A stretch of 64,000 nucleotides of DNA, taken from positions 1 through 64,000 of the forward strand of contig JAJEEP010000005.1 of the NCBI GenBank assembly GCA_022820945.1. Reading direction: 5' to 3'. Under the pieces are notes generated by a model that saw only the letters and a list, made by a program, of their open reading frames with translations, did no database searches and was not told where the DNA came from. The position numbers and the translations under genes are program-made. Below are positions 42,121-50,307 of the stretch, one piece after another (positions within the stretch are counted from its first letter, which is position 1; every line of letters starts with the position of its first letter). The DNA comes from Alphaproteobacteria bacterium. GTDB lineage: Bacteria > Pseudomonadota > Alphaproteobacteria > UBA828.

Positions 42121-43410
42121 TTATCTGAATACTTGACCGCCTGCCTCAAGGACGGGCAGGGCAACGGCCATGTGCTCCTCCCACCACGCGGCGTGGTCGA
42201 GGAGATGGTCGAGCACCAGGTTGCCGTCCGCACCGAGGTTGTAGATCGGCAGCGGTGTCAGCAGGTGGTTGTTGGCGCCGTAAATCTCCTCGCCGCCCCA
42301 ACGCGAGGGACCGAAGATCGGGTGATCGACGACCTCTGCGCCGAGCAGGGTCTTCATCACGACCTCGGAATCGATGCTGGGAGACATCCTGATGCCGGCC
42401 TCGATCGTGCCGATCGCGGCATAGCCGATCGGGGTGTAGGGCGACCACTGGTCCTCGCCGAACTGCTCCACGTAGGTGGTGTAGAGCTCGTGACCCTTGG
42501 CGCTGAAGGACGCCTCGGAGGCTTCGAAGGCGTAGCCGAAGTACATCCGCCCGGCGAGCACCTCGGCGGGCACCCGCTTCAGGATGAGCGGCATGGTGAA
42601 GCCCTCAGCGCAGTAGACGCCCTTGAAGCCGAGCTGCTCGACGGTCTCGACCATGATCGCGAGCTGCGCCGGCACGAAGCCGAGCTGACAGATCATGTCC
42701 GGCTCGGACGCCATGAGCGGCGTCAGAAGGCCCAGCATGTCCTTGGTGGCGTCAGGCGAATAGCTCTCGTTGTAGACGATCTCCGCTTGGTCCGGATGCG
42801 CCGCGACGCCGGCCTCGAAATAGGCCTTGGCGGCGAGGCCGTAAGACGCGTCCGCCGTGATGATGGCGACCCGCTTCACATCGGGGTTGGCGGTGAGCGC
42901 GCGGCTTGCGACCAGCATGTAGGCCGCCGGCGAGCCGGTGATGCCGCCGATCAGGTACGGGTGATCCTTGCTCAGATAGCCCGCGCCGTAGGACGTGGTG
43001 AGCACGTGGTGGTCAGTGGTCATCTGGGCGATCGCCTGCCGGCTGCCCGGAGTGAAGGTCTGCAGCATGAACTTGATGCCGTCATCCAGGATGGCGCGGC
43101 GGCCGGCCTTCAGCTCCTCGCCCGGAATGTAACAGACGTTGTCGTACGCCTTGATCTCGATCATGTAGCGCTTGCCGTCGCCGGCCAGCAGACCGCCCTC
43201 GGCGTTGAGCTGATCCGCCCAGATCTGCATGCCACGGGTGATGGGAATCCCCCATTGCCCGCAATCACCGGCCTGCGGCTGGATCGCGCCGACTTGGAGC
43301 GTCTCCTGCGCCGATGCCGTTTCGGTGGTGGCTGTTACGGCCATGCCCAAAGCGGCCGCACCGGCAACTGCCGATAATGCAAGCCTGGGAATGCCCCTAG
43401 TGTTCCTCAT
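42121..43410 (-). CDS. branched-chain amino acid/amide ABC transporter substrate-binding protein (LivK-like)
   Basis: 429 residues from the ATG at 43410 (GGGAG ahead); in-frame starts at 43419 and 43458 are less well placed. The signal peptide is MRNTRGIPRLALSAVAGAAA... with likely cleavage after A34 (TASA). The mature protein has the Peripla_BP_6 layout: GIPITRGMQIWADQLNAEGGLLAGDGKRYMI, GSRQAIAQMTTDHHVLTTSYGAGYLS, VAIITADASYGLAAKAYFEAGVAAHP. It binds an amino acid, amide or related compound in the periplasm. A predicted promoter lies at 43446-43474. Confidence 0.92.
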   Translation of the reverse strand: MRNTRGIPRLALSAVAGAAALGMAVTATTETASAQETLQVGAIQPQAGDCGQWGIPITRGMQIWADQLNAEGGLLAGDGKRYMIEIKAYDNVCYIPGEELKAGRRAILDDGIKFMLQTFTPGSRQAIAQMTTDHHVLTTSYGAGYLSKDHPYLIGGITGSPAAYMLVASRALTANPDVKRVAIITADASYGLAAKAYFEAGVAAHPDQAEIVYNESYSPDATKDMLGLLTPLMASEPDMICQLGFVPAQLAIMVETVEQLGFKGVYCAEGFTMPLILKRVPAEVLAGRMYFGYAFEASEASFSAKGHELYTTYVEQFGEDQWSPYTPIGYAAIGTIEAGIRMSPSIDSEVVMKTLLGAEVVDHPIFGPSRWGGEEIYGANNHLLTPLPIYNLGADGNLVLDHLLDHAAWWEEHMAVALPVLEAGGQVFR

Positions 43411-43445
43411 AGTTCCCATCTCCCTGCGTTCAAAGACAGCTTTCG

Positions 43446-43474
43446 CTTTTAGAGACATTGCTTAGCCCCGTCAA
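43446..43474 (-). promoter_or_regulatory. predicted promoter of the Liv operon within a palindrome
   Basis: On the minus strand TTGACG (43474-43469) is 17 bases from TAAAAG (43451-43446), matching a sigma-70 promoter with about 30 bases to the start codon. The -35 lies in a perfect 14-bp palindrome CCGTCAATTGACGG at 43468-43481, which carries a TTGAC on each strand and could serve as operator or divergent -35. Prediction only. Confidence 0.45.
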
Positions 43475-43536
43475 TTGACGGCGGTTGTACCGGCGGCGTG
43501 TTCATGTGAAGGAGAACGGCAGCCGTGGGAGAGGGG

Positions 43537-44172
43537 ATGAGCACGGGCGCTGCGAGCGAATTCAGCCTTCGTCTTATGACGGCCGACGACGTCGGGCGGG
43601 TGCCGATCGGCTGCCAGGGTGGCGAGACCGCGCTCGCGGCGCGGATCGCCGACGTGGGCTCGGCGGCCGTCCTCGCCTTCGACGGCGCCCGGCATGTGGC
43701 GCAGCTCCAGTTCCGCCGCTACGACCCGACCTGCCGCTCGCCGAACGGCCTGTGGGACCCGCTCTACTGGGGCGAGTTCGGCGACGCCGCACCCGCACTG
43801 CCGGACAACAGCCTCTCGATCTTCTGCTATCACGTGGGCCAGCTCGACGATTCCGAACGTCGGGATGCGCGCTACCAGGGCCGGGGCCTCGGCGTGGCAC
43901 TCTTGGATTATCTGCTCGATTGGGCCGTCGGCGCGGGCTTCGCGGCGGTAACGGCGAAGGCGACGCCCCCGCACCGGGCGGTGATGAGCTTCATGGGCGG
44001 GCAGCCCGCGAGCATCTACCGGGCGCACGGATTCGAGGTCGAGGCGAGCTGGATTGACAGGCAATTGCTCGATGTGGTCCATGAGAAGGCGCTGGTGCCG
44101 GAGGGAACCGCGCCCGATGTTGCGGCGCGCGTCAGCCTGTGCGTCAAGAATCTCAAGGCCGGCACGGAATAG
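43537..44172 (+). CDS. GNAT-family N-acetyltransferase
   Basis: 211 residues from the ATG at 43537 just after GGGAGAGGGG (a GTG at 43525 is an alternative). The acetyl-CoA binding motif A is near YQGRGLGVALLDYLLDWAVGAGFAAVTAKATPP, with RFRTYxP-like loops ahead; motif B follows (SIYRAHGFEVEASW). It would acetylate an amino group of an unknown small molecule or protein. It is the first gene of a long plus-strand run and lies divergent to the Liv operon. Confidence 0.82.
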   Translation: MSTGAASEFSLRLMTADDVGRVPIGCQGGETALAARIADVGSAAVLAFDGARHVAQLQFRRYDPTCRSPNGLWDPLYWGEFGDAAPALPDNSLSIFCYHVGQLDDSERRDARYQGRGLGVALLDYLLDWAVGAGFAAVTAKATPPHRAVMSFMGGQPASIYRAHGFEVEASWIDRQLLDVVHEKALVPEGTAPDVAARVSLCVKNLKAGTE

Positions 44173-44186
44173 TCCGGGGGAGGGGC

Positions 44187-44948
44187 ATGTCCAAGGTAAT
44201 GATCGTCACAGGCGGCAGCCGCGGGATCGGCGCCGCCATCGCGCGGCTTGCCGGCGCCAAGGGCTACGACGTCGCCGTCAACTACGCCCAGGCCAGGGAT
44301 CGTGCGGAGGAGGTCGCGGCCGATATCGAGAAGGCGGGCCAGCGCGCCATCGCGGTCCAGGCCGACATGGGCAAGGAAGACGACATCCTGCGGATGCTGG
44401 ACACGGTCGACAACGAGCTCGGGCCGGTCGCCGCCGTCGTCAACAATGCCGCTATCGACTACGAGACCCTGATCCCCGACATGACGTTGGAAGGGCTGGA
44501 GCGCGTCTTCGCCATCAACGTGTTCGGCCTGTTCATCATCGCACGCGAGGCCGTCACGCGTATGTCCACCAAGCACGGCGGCAAGGGCGGCTCGATCGTG
44601 AACGTGGGCTCCATCTCAGCCCGCTATGGCGGGCTTCCCAGCGATGTCGTCTATGCGTCCTCCAAGGGCGCCGTGGATTCCTTCACCAAGGGTTTGGCCC
44701 ACGAATATGCCGAGCACGGCATCCGCGTGAACTGCGTGCGCCCGGGCCTCATCCTCACCGACATCTGGGAGCGTTCCATCGGGCCGGAGGCCGCGATCGC
44801 GCTCGGCAAGACCGGCTCGATGCTGAAGCGCATCGGCCAGCCCGAGGAGATCGCCACCATGTGCCTGTGGCTCTGCTCGGACGAGGCCTCCTACGTCACC
44901 GCGGCGATCTACGATGTCGATGGAGGGCGCGGCAACAGGCCGGCGTGA
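44187..44948 (+). CDS. SDR-family oxidoreductase
   Basis: 253 residues from the ATG at 44187 (GGGGGAGGGG before it). MIVTGGSRGIGAAIARLAGAKG is the cofactor site, VVNNAAIDYETLIP the NNAG region (NNAA), NVGSISARYGGLPSDVVYASSKGAVDSF the catalytic Ser-Tyr-Lys. The C-terminus EIATMCLWLCSDEASYVTAAIYDVDGGRG is usual. It is close to glucose-1-dehydrogenase/FabG-like SDRs. It precedes a cupin and a HyuB gene on the same strand. Confidence 0.9.
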   Translation: MSKVMIVTGGSRGIGAAIARLAGAKGYDVAVNYAQARDRAEEVAADIEKAGQRAIAVQADMGKEDDILRMLDTVDNELGPVAAVVNNAAIDYETLIPDMTLEGLERVFAINVFGLFIIAREAVTRMSTKHGGKGGSIVNVGSISARYGGLPSDVVYASSKGAVDSFTKGLAHEYAEHGIRVNCVRPGLILTDIWERSIGPEAAIALGKTGSMLKRIGQPEEIATMCLWLCSDEASYVTAAIYDVDGGRGNRPA

Positions 44949-44999
44949 GTCGAGCGGTCGCGTGTATCGGAACAAGAACAGAAACAGGGAGACGAGCGG

Positions 45000-45338
45000 A
45001 TGAGCGGCATCAAGGTCATGGATTTGGACGACGCGGAGGTCTACGAGGACGAGACCGTCATCAGCCGGCGCCTCGTCCGCCGCGCGCACGGGTCGGAGGA
45101 GATGTCGCTCAACGTCTCGACTCTGAAGGAAGGCATGGAAGATACGGACTGCGTCTACGCCGACTACGACGAGATCGTCTACGTCCTGAGCGGCAAGGCG
45201 GAGTTGACCATCGACGGCGAAACGCAGACGGTGGGGAAGGGGACCGCCTTCTACGTCCCGCGCGGGGCCTCGTATGGCTACAAGGTGATCGAAGCGCCCA
45301 ACGACGTGATCGCGGTGTTCACGCCGGCCAAGACCTGA
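45000..45338 (+). CDS. small cupin-domain protein
   Basis: 112 residues with a single cupin: motif 1 region DTDCVYADYDEIVYVLSGKAELTIDGETQTVGKG and motif 2 AFYVPRGASYGYKVIEAP. The usual metal-binding His of motif 1 is not evident (DYDEIVYVLSG), so it may bind no metal or a different one. It lies 29 bases before the orphan HyuB gene, so it is probably in the same operon. The role may be a regulator or small-molecule binding partner. Confidence 0.82.
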   Translation: MSGIKVMDLDDAEVYEDETVISRRLVRRAHGSEEMSLNVSTLKEGMEDTDCVYADYDEIVYVLSGKAELTIDGETQTVGKGTAFYVPRGASYGYKVIEAPNDVIAVFTPAKT

Positions 45339-45367
45339 AGATGCCGGACAAGGCGGGAGGAAAGCCG

Positions 45368-47320
45368 ATGGCACGATCGAAGAAGTCCAATGGCAAGAGC
45401 CGCCCGGCGGCCCTCGGTCGCACCGCGCGCACCACACGCCCCAAGGGCCGGGGCCGAAAGACGAACGGGCACGCCGATATCGACCCGATCACCTTCTCCG
45501 TCATCCTCAACCGCTTCAACACGATCGCCAACGAGATGACGCTCGTCATGGAGCGGACGGCGTGGACCTCCATCATCGCGCTCTCGCACGACTTCTCCTG
45601 CGCGATCTACGATCGGAAGGACCAGCAGGTCTGCATGATGGACGCGCTGCCGATCCACACGAATTCCATGCACGTCGTGCTGAAGGAGATTGCGCGGGTT
45701 TTCGATGGAGACATCCACGACGGCGATGTGATCGTCTGCAACGATCCCTACAGCGGCAACACCCACGTGGGCGACTTCGTGACCGCGTGCCCCGTGTTCT
45801 ACAAGGGCGAGCACCTGTTCTGGAGCGTGACCAAGGGTCATCAGCTCGATTGCGGCGCCTTCATGCCGACCAGCGTGCCGGCTGCGGCGAAGGACGTGTG
45901 GCAAGAGGGGCTGCAGCTCCCGCCGATCAAGTTCTACAAGAAGGGCAAGCCCTGCGAGGACATCATCCGCATGTACCTCGCGAACGTGCGGTGGAAGGAC
46001 TGGCTCTACGGAGACCTGATGGCGCAGCTCGGGTCCATCTGGACCGGCCGGCGGCGCATCCTCGAAATGCTGGAGCGCTACGGCAAGGAGGAGCTGGAGG
46101 GCTACATCGACGCGATCTTCGATTATTCGGACCAGCGCATGGCGGCCGAAATCCGTGACATGCCCGACGGCGAGTATCACGGCGATGCCTGGCTGGATAC
46201 CGATGGGCAGGGCGGCACCAACATCCCGATTCACGCCAAGGTCACGATCAAGGGCGACAAGGCGCACGTCGACTTCACAGGCTCCGCGCCGCAGACGCCC
46301 GGCTCCAACAACAGCACCCAGGGCGTGATGCAGGCGGCGGCCGGCATCCCGATCATGTGCATGATCGACCCCACAATCCCACACAATGACGGCTGCCTCA
46401 GGCACATCACGGCGGAGGCGCCGGCAGGCACGGTCTGTAACGCCAACCACCCGTCCTCGACTGCACTGGCGACGATCTGCCCCGGCGACACCATGCAGAT
46501 CGCGGTCTGGAAGGCGCTGGCCCGGGCCATGCCGGAGCGCGCGACCGGCGGCATGCCCGCCATTCATTGCGTGCCCATGTTCTCGGGCACCGACCGGCGC
46601 AACGGCGAGTCCAAGGAGTGGGGCAGCATGGTGTTCAACGCCTCGCCCGGCGGCGGGGCCGGGGTCGGCACCGACGGCTGGCCCATCATGCTCTCGCCCG
46701 CTGCCCTTGGCGGGCAGAAGATCATCAGTGTCGAGGTGAGCGAGATGCTCTACCCGATGCACTTCGACAAGCAGGAGATCGCCGTCGATTCGATGGGGCA
46801 CGGGGAGGACATCGGCGGCCCCGGCGTGGATATCCGGATTCGCCCGGTGAGCGGAGTGATGGACTGCAACATATTCGGTGACGGCAACATGAACCCGCCC
46901 TACGGCACGATAGGCGGGACGCCCGGCATCGGCGGCGGCAACTACAAGGAAAACCTGACCACCGGCAAGCGCACCTTCTGCACGGCCAAGGGAAATCTTG
47001 TCATCGAGGAGGACGAAGTCTGGGTGGGCCTTTCCACCGGCGGCGGCGGGCGAGGCGATCCATTGAATCGCGATCCCCAAGGGGTGCTGGAGAGCGTTCT
47101 CGACGGCATGATCTCGCTCGAGAGTGCCGAGGACATTTACGGCGTCGTGATTGATCGCGTCACCATGACGGTCGATCTGGCAGCAACCGAATCGCTGCGC
47201 GCAAGGTTACGTGCGGCGCGGGGCCCGGTCGAAGTCGTCAGGCCCGATCGTCCCGACGCGGGCGACTGGGTGCAGCGGAACTTGCGTCAGGGCGACGACT
47301 ACCTGATCGACCCGCAATAG
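45368..47320 (+). CDS. hydantoinase B / oxoprolinase-type subunit (HyuB 3), orphan
   Basis: 650 residues from the ATG at 45368 (GGGAGGAAA ahead); an ATG at 45341 and a much longer open frame upstream are not used. DPITFSVILNRFNTIANEM, VIVCNDPYSGNTHVGDFV, TKGHQLDCGAF, NDGCLRHITAEAP and SMGHGEDIGGPGVDIRI match HyuB proteins. The first ~40 residues are a basic tail (KKSNGKSRPAALGRTARTTR). No HyuA gene adjoins; the closest partner type is HyuA 2 (28964). It keeps the EVWVG Trp lost in HyuB 2. Confidence 0.92.
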   Translation: MARSKKSNGKSRPAALGRTARTTRPKGRGRKTNGHADIDPITFSVILNRFNTIANEMTLVMERTAWTSIIALSHDFSCAIYDRKDQQVCMMDALPIHTNSMHVVLKEIARVFDGDIHDGDVIVCNDPYSGNTHVGDFVTACPVFYKGEHLFWSVTKGHQLDCGAFMPTSVPAAAKDVWQEGLQLPPIKFYKKGKPCEDIIRMYLANVRWKDWLYGDLMAQLGSIWTGRRRILEMLERYGKEELEGYIDAIFDYSDQRMAAEIRDMPDGEYHGDAWLDTDGQGGTNIPIHAKVTIKGDKAHVDFTGSAPQTPGSNNSTQGVMQAAAGIPIMCMIDPTIPHNDGCLRHITAEAPAGTVCNANHPSSTALATICPGDTMQIAVWKALARAMPERATGGMPAIHCVPMFSGTDRRNGESKEWGSMVFNASPGGGAGVGTDGWPIMLSPAALGGQKIISVEVSEMLYPMHFDKQEIAVDSMGHGEDIGGPGVDIRIRPVSGVMDCNIFGDGNMNPPYGTIGGTPGIGGGNYKENLTTGKRTFCTAKGNLVIEEDEVWVGLSTGGGGRGDPLNRDPQGVLESVLDGMISLESAEDIYGVVIDRVTMTVDLAATESLRARLRAARGPVEVVRPDRPDAGDWVQRNLRQGDDYLIDPQ

Positions 47321-47345
47321 CACGCAAAGGGGAGTTTCCAAGAAC

Positions 47346-47744
47346 ATGACCGACGCGGAACGGGACGCGTTTCTGCGCGAGACTCGCATTGCCACACTCT
47401 GCACGCTGAACGAGGACGGCTCCCCCAACGCGCTCCCGCTCTGGTACGAGTGGGACGGCGAAAAGGCCCGCATGTTCTCGATGTTGGACACCGGCAAGGT
47501 GAAGCGGCTGCGGCGCGATCCGCGTGCCTGCCTCACTGTGGCCGACCCGGTCGGCGCGCCGGAGGCATGGGTCACGGTGGAGGGGACGGTCGAGATTTTC
47601 GACGAGGGCGGCAAGGAGTTCGGACTCGAGCTCACCAAGCGCTACTACGAGAGCCCGCGGCGGGAGGAAGCCATCGCCGAGTGGTCCGCCAGGGACGACT
47701 GGGTCCTGCTGGAGCTCACGCCGACCCGCTTCCTCACGTATTAG
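47346..47744 (+). CDS. PPOX-class (pyridoxamine-5'-phosphate-oxidase-like) flavoprotein
   Basis: 132 residues with the split-barrel FMN/F420-binding pattern: TRIATLCTLNEDGSPNALPLWYEWDG, KVKRLRRDPRACLTVADPVG, AWVTVEGTVEIFD, DDWVLLELTPTRFLTY. Such small proteins reduce or oxidise varied substrates, and some are F420- or heme-binding. It lies 26 bases after HyuB 3. LLM oxidoreductase at 18211 belongs to the same cofactor milieu. Cofactor type cannot be told. Confidence 0.82.
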   Translation: MTDAERDAFLRETRIATLCTLNEDGSPNALPLWYEWDGEKARMFSMLDTGKVKRLRRDPRACLTVADPVGAPEAWVTVEGTVEIFDEGGKEFGLELTKRYYESPRREEAIAEWSARDDWVLLELTPTRFLTY

Positions 47745-47763
47745 TGCCTGAGGCGAGCTTCCG

Positions 47764-48534
47764 TTGAAAATTGCCGACAAGTCCGTCGTCGTCACCGGCG
47801 GCGCCAGCGGTATCGGGCTCGCGCTCGCGCGCCGTTTCAGGGCGGAGGGCGCGCGGGGCATCGCCCTGGCCGATCTGCAGGAGGACGCCCTGCTGGACGC
47901 CGCCGGCGAAATCGACGCCCTAGCAGTGCCCTGCGATGTCGCGGACGAGGCCGACATCGAGCGCCTCGTCGCTGCCGCCGAGGATGCCTTCGGTCCCATC
48001 GACGTGTTCGTCTCCAACGCCGGCATCGCGCGCATGGGCGGCGTTGACGTGCCAGACGATGAGTGGCGGCAGAATTGGGACATCCACGTCATGGCCCACG
48101 TCTACGCGGCGCGGGCGGTGGCGCCCAAGATGGCCGCGCGCGGCAGCGGCTATCTGGTCAACACGGCGTCCGCCGCAGGCCTCCTCAGCCACGTGGAATC
48201 GGCGACCTATTCGGTGACCAAGCATGCCGCCGTGGCCTTCGCCGAATGGCTCTCGATCGCCTACGGCGACCAGGGAGTGCAGGTCTCGGTGCTATGCCCG
48301 CAGGCGGTCCGCACAGCGATGCTCACGGGCCGGGGCGAGGGCGTCGCCAGCCTGGACGGCGTGCTGGAACCCGAGCAGGTGGCCGATAACGTGATCGCGG
48401 CGATGGAGCGGGAGGAGTTCCTGATCCTTCCCCACGCCGAGGTGCAGGACTACGTGCAGCGCAAGGCCTCGGATCGCGAGCGCTGGCTCAGGGGGATGCG
48501 CAAGTTACGCGCGGCGCACGGAGGAGCCTCCTAG
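47764..48534 (+). CDS. SDR-family oxidoreductase
   Basis: 256 residues from a TTG at 47764, with GAGGCGAG before it. VVVTGGASGIGLALARRFRAEG is the cofactor site, FVSNAGIARMGG the NxAG region, TASAAGLLSHVESATYSVTKHAAVAF the Ser-Tyr-Lys active site. It lacks the usual C-terminal PEEVA end, instead having PEQVADNVIAAMEREEFLILPHAEVQDYVQRKASDRERW, like SDRs acting on acyl or alcohol substrates. It is followed 4 bases later by an acyl-CoA ligase. Confidence 0.88.
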   Translation: MKIADKSVVVTGGASGIGLALARRFRAEGARGIALADLQEDALLDAAGEIDALAVPCDVADEADIERLVAAAEDAFGPIDVFVSNAGIARMGGVDVPDDEWRQNWDIHVMAHVYAARAVAPKMAARGSGYLVNTASAAGLLSHVESATYSVTKHAAVAFAEWLSIAYGDQGVQVSVLCPQAVRTAMLTGRGEGVASLDGVLEPEQVADNVIAAMEREEFLILPHAEVQDYVQRKASDRERWLRGMRKLRAAHGGAS

Positions 48535-48538
48535 GCTT

Positions 48539-50290
48539 ATGGACCGGCGTTTGAGCCGGGTGGAGGCCCACGAGCGCCTCGTGGGCGCCGGGCTTCCCTT
48601 CGAGCTTGAAGAGATCGAAATTCGGGGCGTTGTCTTCCGCGCGTGGAAGAACGCGCCGGGCACGCTCGGCGCCGTCCTCGCCGCGTCGGCGGAGTACGGC
48701 GAACGGACGTGCCTCGTGCTCGACGGGGAGCGCCTGAGCTACGCCGGCCACCATCGCCAGGCGTGCCGGTTGGCGCAGGCGCTGCGCACGCGCTACGGCA
48801 TCCGCAAGGGCGACCGGGTCGCGATCGCCATGCGCAACCTGCCGGAATGGTCCGTCGCCTTCTGGGCTATCACCCGCATCGGCGCCATCGTGGTGCCCCT
48901 CAATGCCTGGTTCACTGCACGCGAGCTCGCCTACTGCGTGACCGATTCCGGTTCGCGGGTAGTGGTGGCGGATGGCAAGCGCGCGGCGCTTCTCGCTTCG
49001 TGCAAGGAGGAACTCGGTCTGCTGGGCCTGGTCGTCGTGCGAGACGAAGACGCGGAGCACGATGACGGCATTACCCTTTGGGACGACGTGCTCGCCGCCG
49101 CGGACGACGATCCATCGCTGCCTGACGGGTCGATCGAGCCCGACGACGACGCCACGATCTTCTACACCTCCGGCACCACGGGGACGCCCAAGGGCGCTGT
49201 CGGTACGCACCGCAACATCTGCACCAATATCATGACGGTGGCCTACCGCGGCGCCGTGCGGCAGCTCGGTCGCGGCGTGACGCCGGTCTGGCTGGGCGGG
49301 GCGGTGCCGCACCCCACTGTGCTGGTTCCAGCGCCGTTCTTTCACGTCACCGGCTGCCATTCGATCCTGGCGCCGGCCATCTTCGGCGGCACCACGCTGG
49401 TCCTGATGCACCGGTGGGACCCGGAGCAGGCGCTCGCGCTGATCGAGCGGGAGAGGATCACGCATTTTACCGGCGTGCCGGGCATGGCACTGCAGATGCT
49501 CGAAGCGCCCGGCTTCGCCGACCACGATACCTCGTCGCTGATCGGCCTCAATTATGGCGGCACGCCGCCGTCGGTGAGACTCCTCGATCTCATAGCGGAA
49601 CGGCTGCCGCAGGCGGAGGCCGAGAACGGCTACGGCCTTACCGAAGCATCGTCCCTCGTGAGCTATAACGCGGGCGAGAGCTATCGCCGCCACCCAGACA
49701 GCGCCGGCATTCCAGCGCCCACGTGCGACATCAAGATCGTCGACGAAAACGGTGCAGAGGTGCCTACAGGCGTGCGCGGCGAGGTTTGCGTGAAGGGGCC
49801 CAACATCGTCAGAGGCTACTGGAAGCAGCCCGAGGCGAGCGCCGAGACCTTCCGCGACGGCTGGCTGCACACCGGCGATATCGGGCTGCTGGACGAGGAC
49901 GGCTTGCTCTTCCTGCTTGACCGCGCCAAGGACATGCTGATCAGGGGCGGCGAGAACGTCTATTGCGTCGAGGTGGAGAACGCGCTTTGTAGTCATCCGG
50001 CGGTCAAGGACGCGGCCGTGATCGGCAAGCCGCACCCCGTGCTCGGGCAGGAGGTCGCGGCGGTCGTGCAGGTCTCGGTCGGGCAGGCGGCCGGCGAGGA
50101 GACATTGATCGAGCACAGCCGCTCGCGCCTTGCCGCATTCAAGGTGCCGGTGATGATCGACGTGCGGACCGAGCCACTGCCGGTCAACGCGAACGGAAAG
50201 GTCATCAAGCGGCAGCTTCAGAAGGAGCTGTTCGCGGTATCGGACGAAGGAACGGGCTGCAGCGGCGGCCAGACGAGCGACGGGCGATAG
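48539..50290 (+). CDS. acyl-CoA synthetase (AMP-forming, class I)
   Basis: 583 residues. The ATP-binding motif IFYTSGTTGTPKGAVGTH is near residue 208, followed by NYGGTPPSVRLLDLI, ENGYGLTEASSLVSY, WLHTGDIGLLDEDG and the C-terminal DRAKDMLIRGGENVYCVEVENAL and NANGKVIKRQLQKEL with the catalytic Lys. It activates a carboxylic acid to its CoA thioester. It is followed by a class III aminotransferase and an acyl-CoA dehydrogenase, so a carboxylate derived from an amine is a likely substrate (inference). Confidence 0.92.
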   Translation: MDRRLSRVEAHERLVGAGLPFELEEIEIRGVVFRAWKNAPGTLGAVLAASAEYGERTCLVLDGERLSYAGHHRQACRLAQALRTRYGIRKGDRVAIAMRNLPEWSVAFWAITRIGAIVVPLNAWFTARELAYCVTDSGSRVVVADGKRAALLASCKEELGLLGLVVVRDEDAEHDDGITLWDDVLAAADDDPSLPDGSIEPDDDATIFYTSGTTGTPKGAVGTHRNICTNIMTVAYRGAVRQLGRGVTPVWLGGAVPHPTVLVPAPFFHVTGCHSILAPAIFGGTTLVLMHRWDPEQALALIERERITHFTGVPGMALQMLEAPGFADHDTSSLIGLNYGGTPPSVRLLDLIAERLPQAEAENGYGLTEASSLVSYNAGESYRRHPDSAGIPAPTCDIKIVDENGAEVPTGVRGEVCVKGPNIVRGYWKQPEASAETFRDGWLHTGDIGLLDEDGLLFLLDRAKDMLIRGGENVYCVEVENALCSHPAVKDAAVIGKPHPVLGQEVAAVVQVSVGQAAGEETLIEHSRSRLAAFKVPVMIDVRTEPLPVNANGKVIKRQLQKELFAVSDEGTGCSGGQTSDGR

Positions 50291-50307
50291 CGGCGGGAGA
50301 ACCGGAC

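Noticed and set aside
44054-45367. Upstream extension of HyuB 3 through the SDR and cupin genes
   Set aside because: The frame is open by chance; the ATG at 45368 has a strong ribosome binding site and the SDR and cupin are real in other frames.
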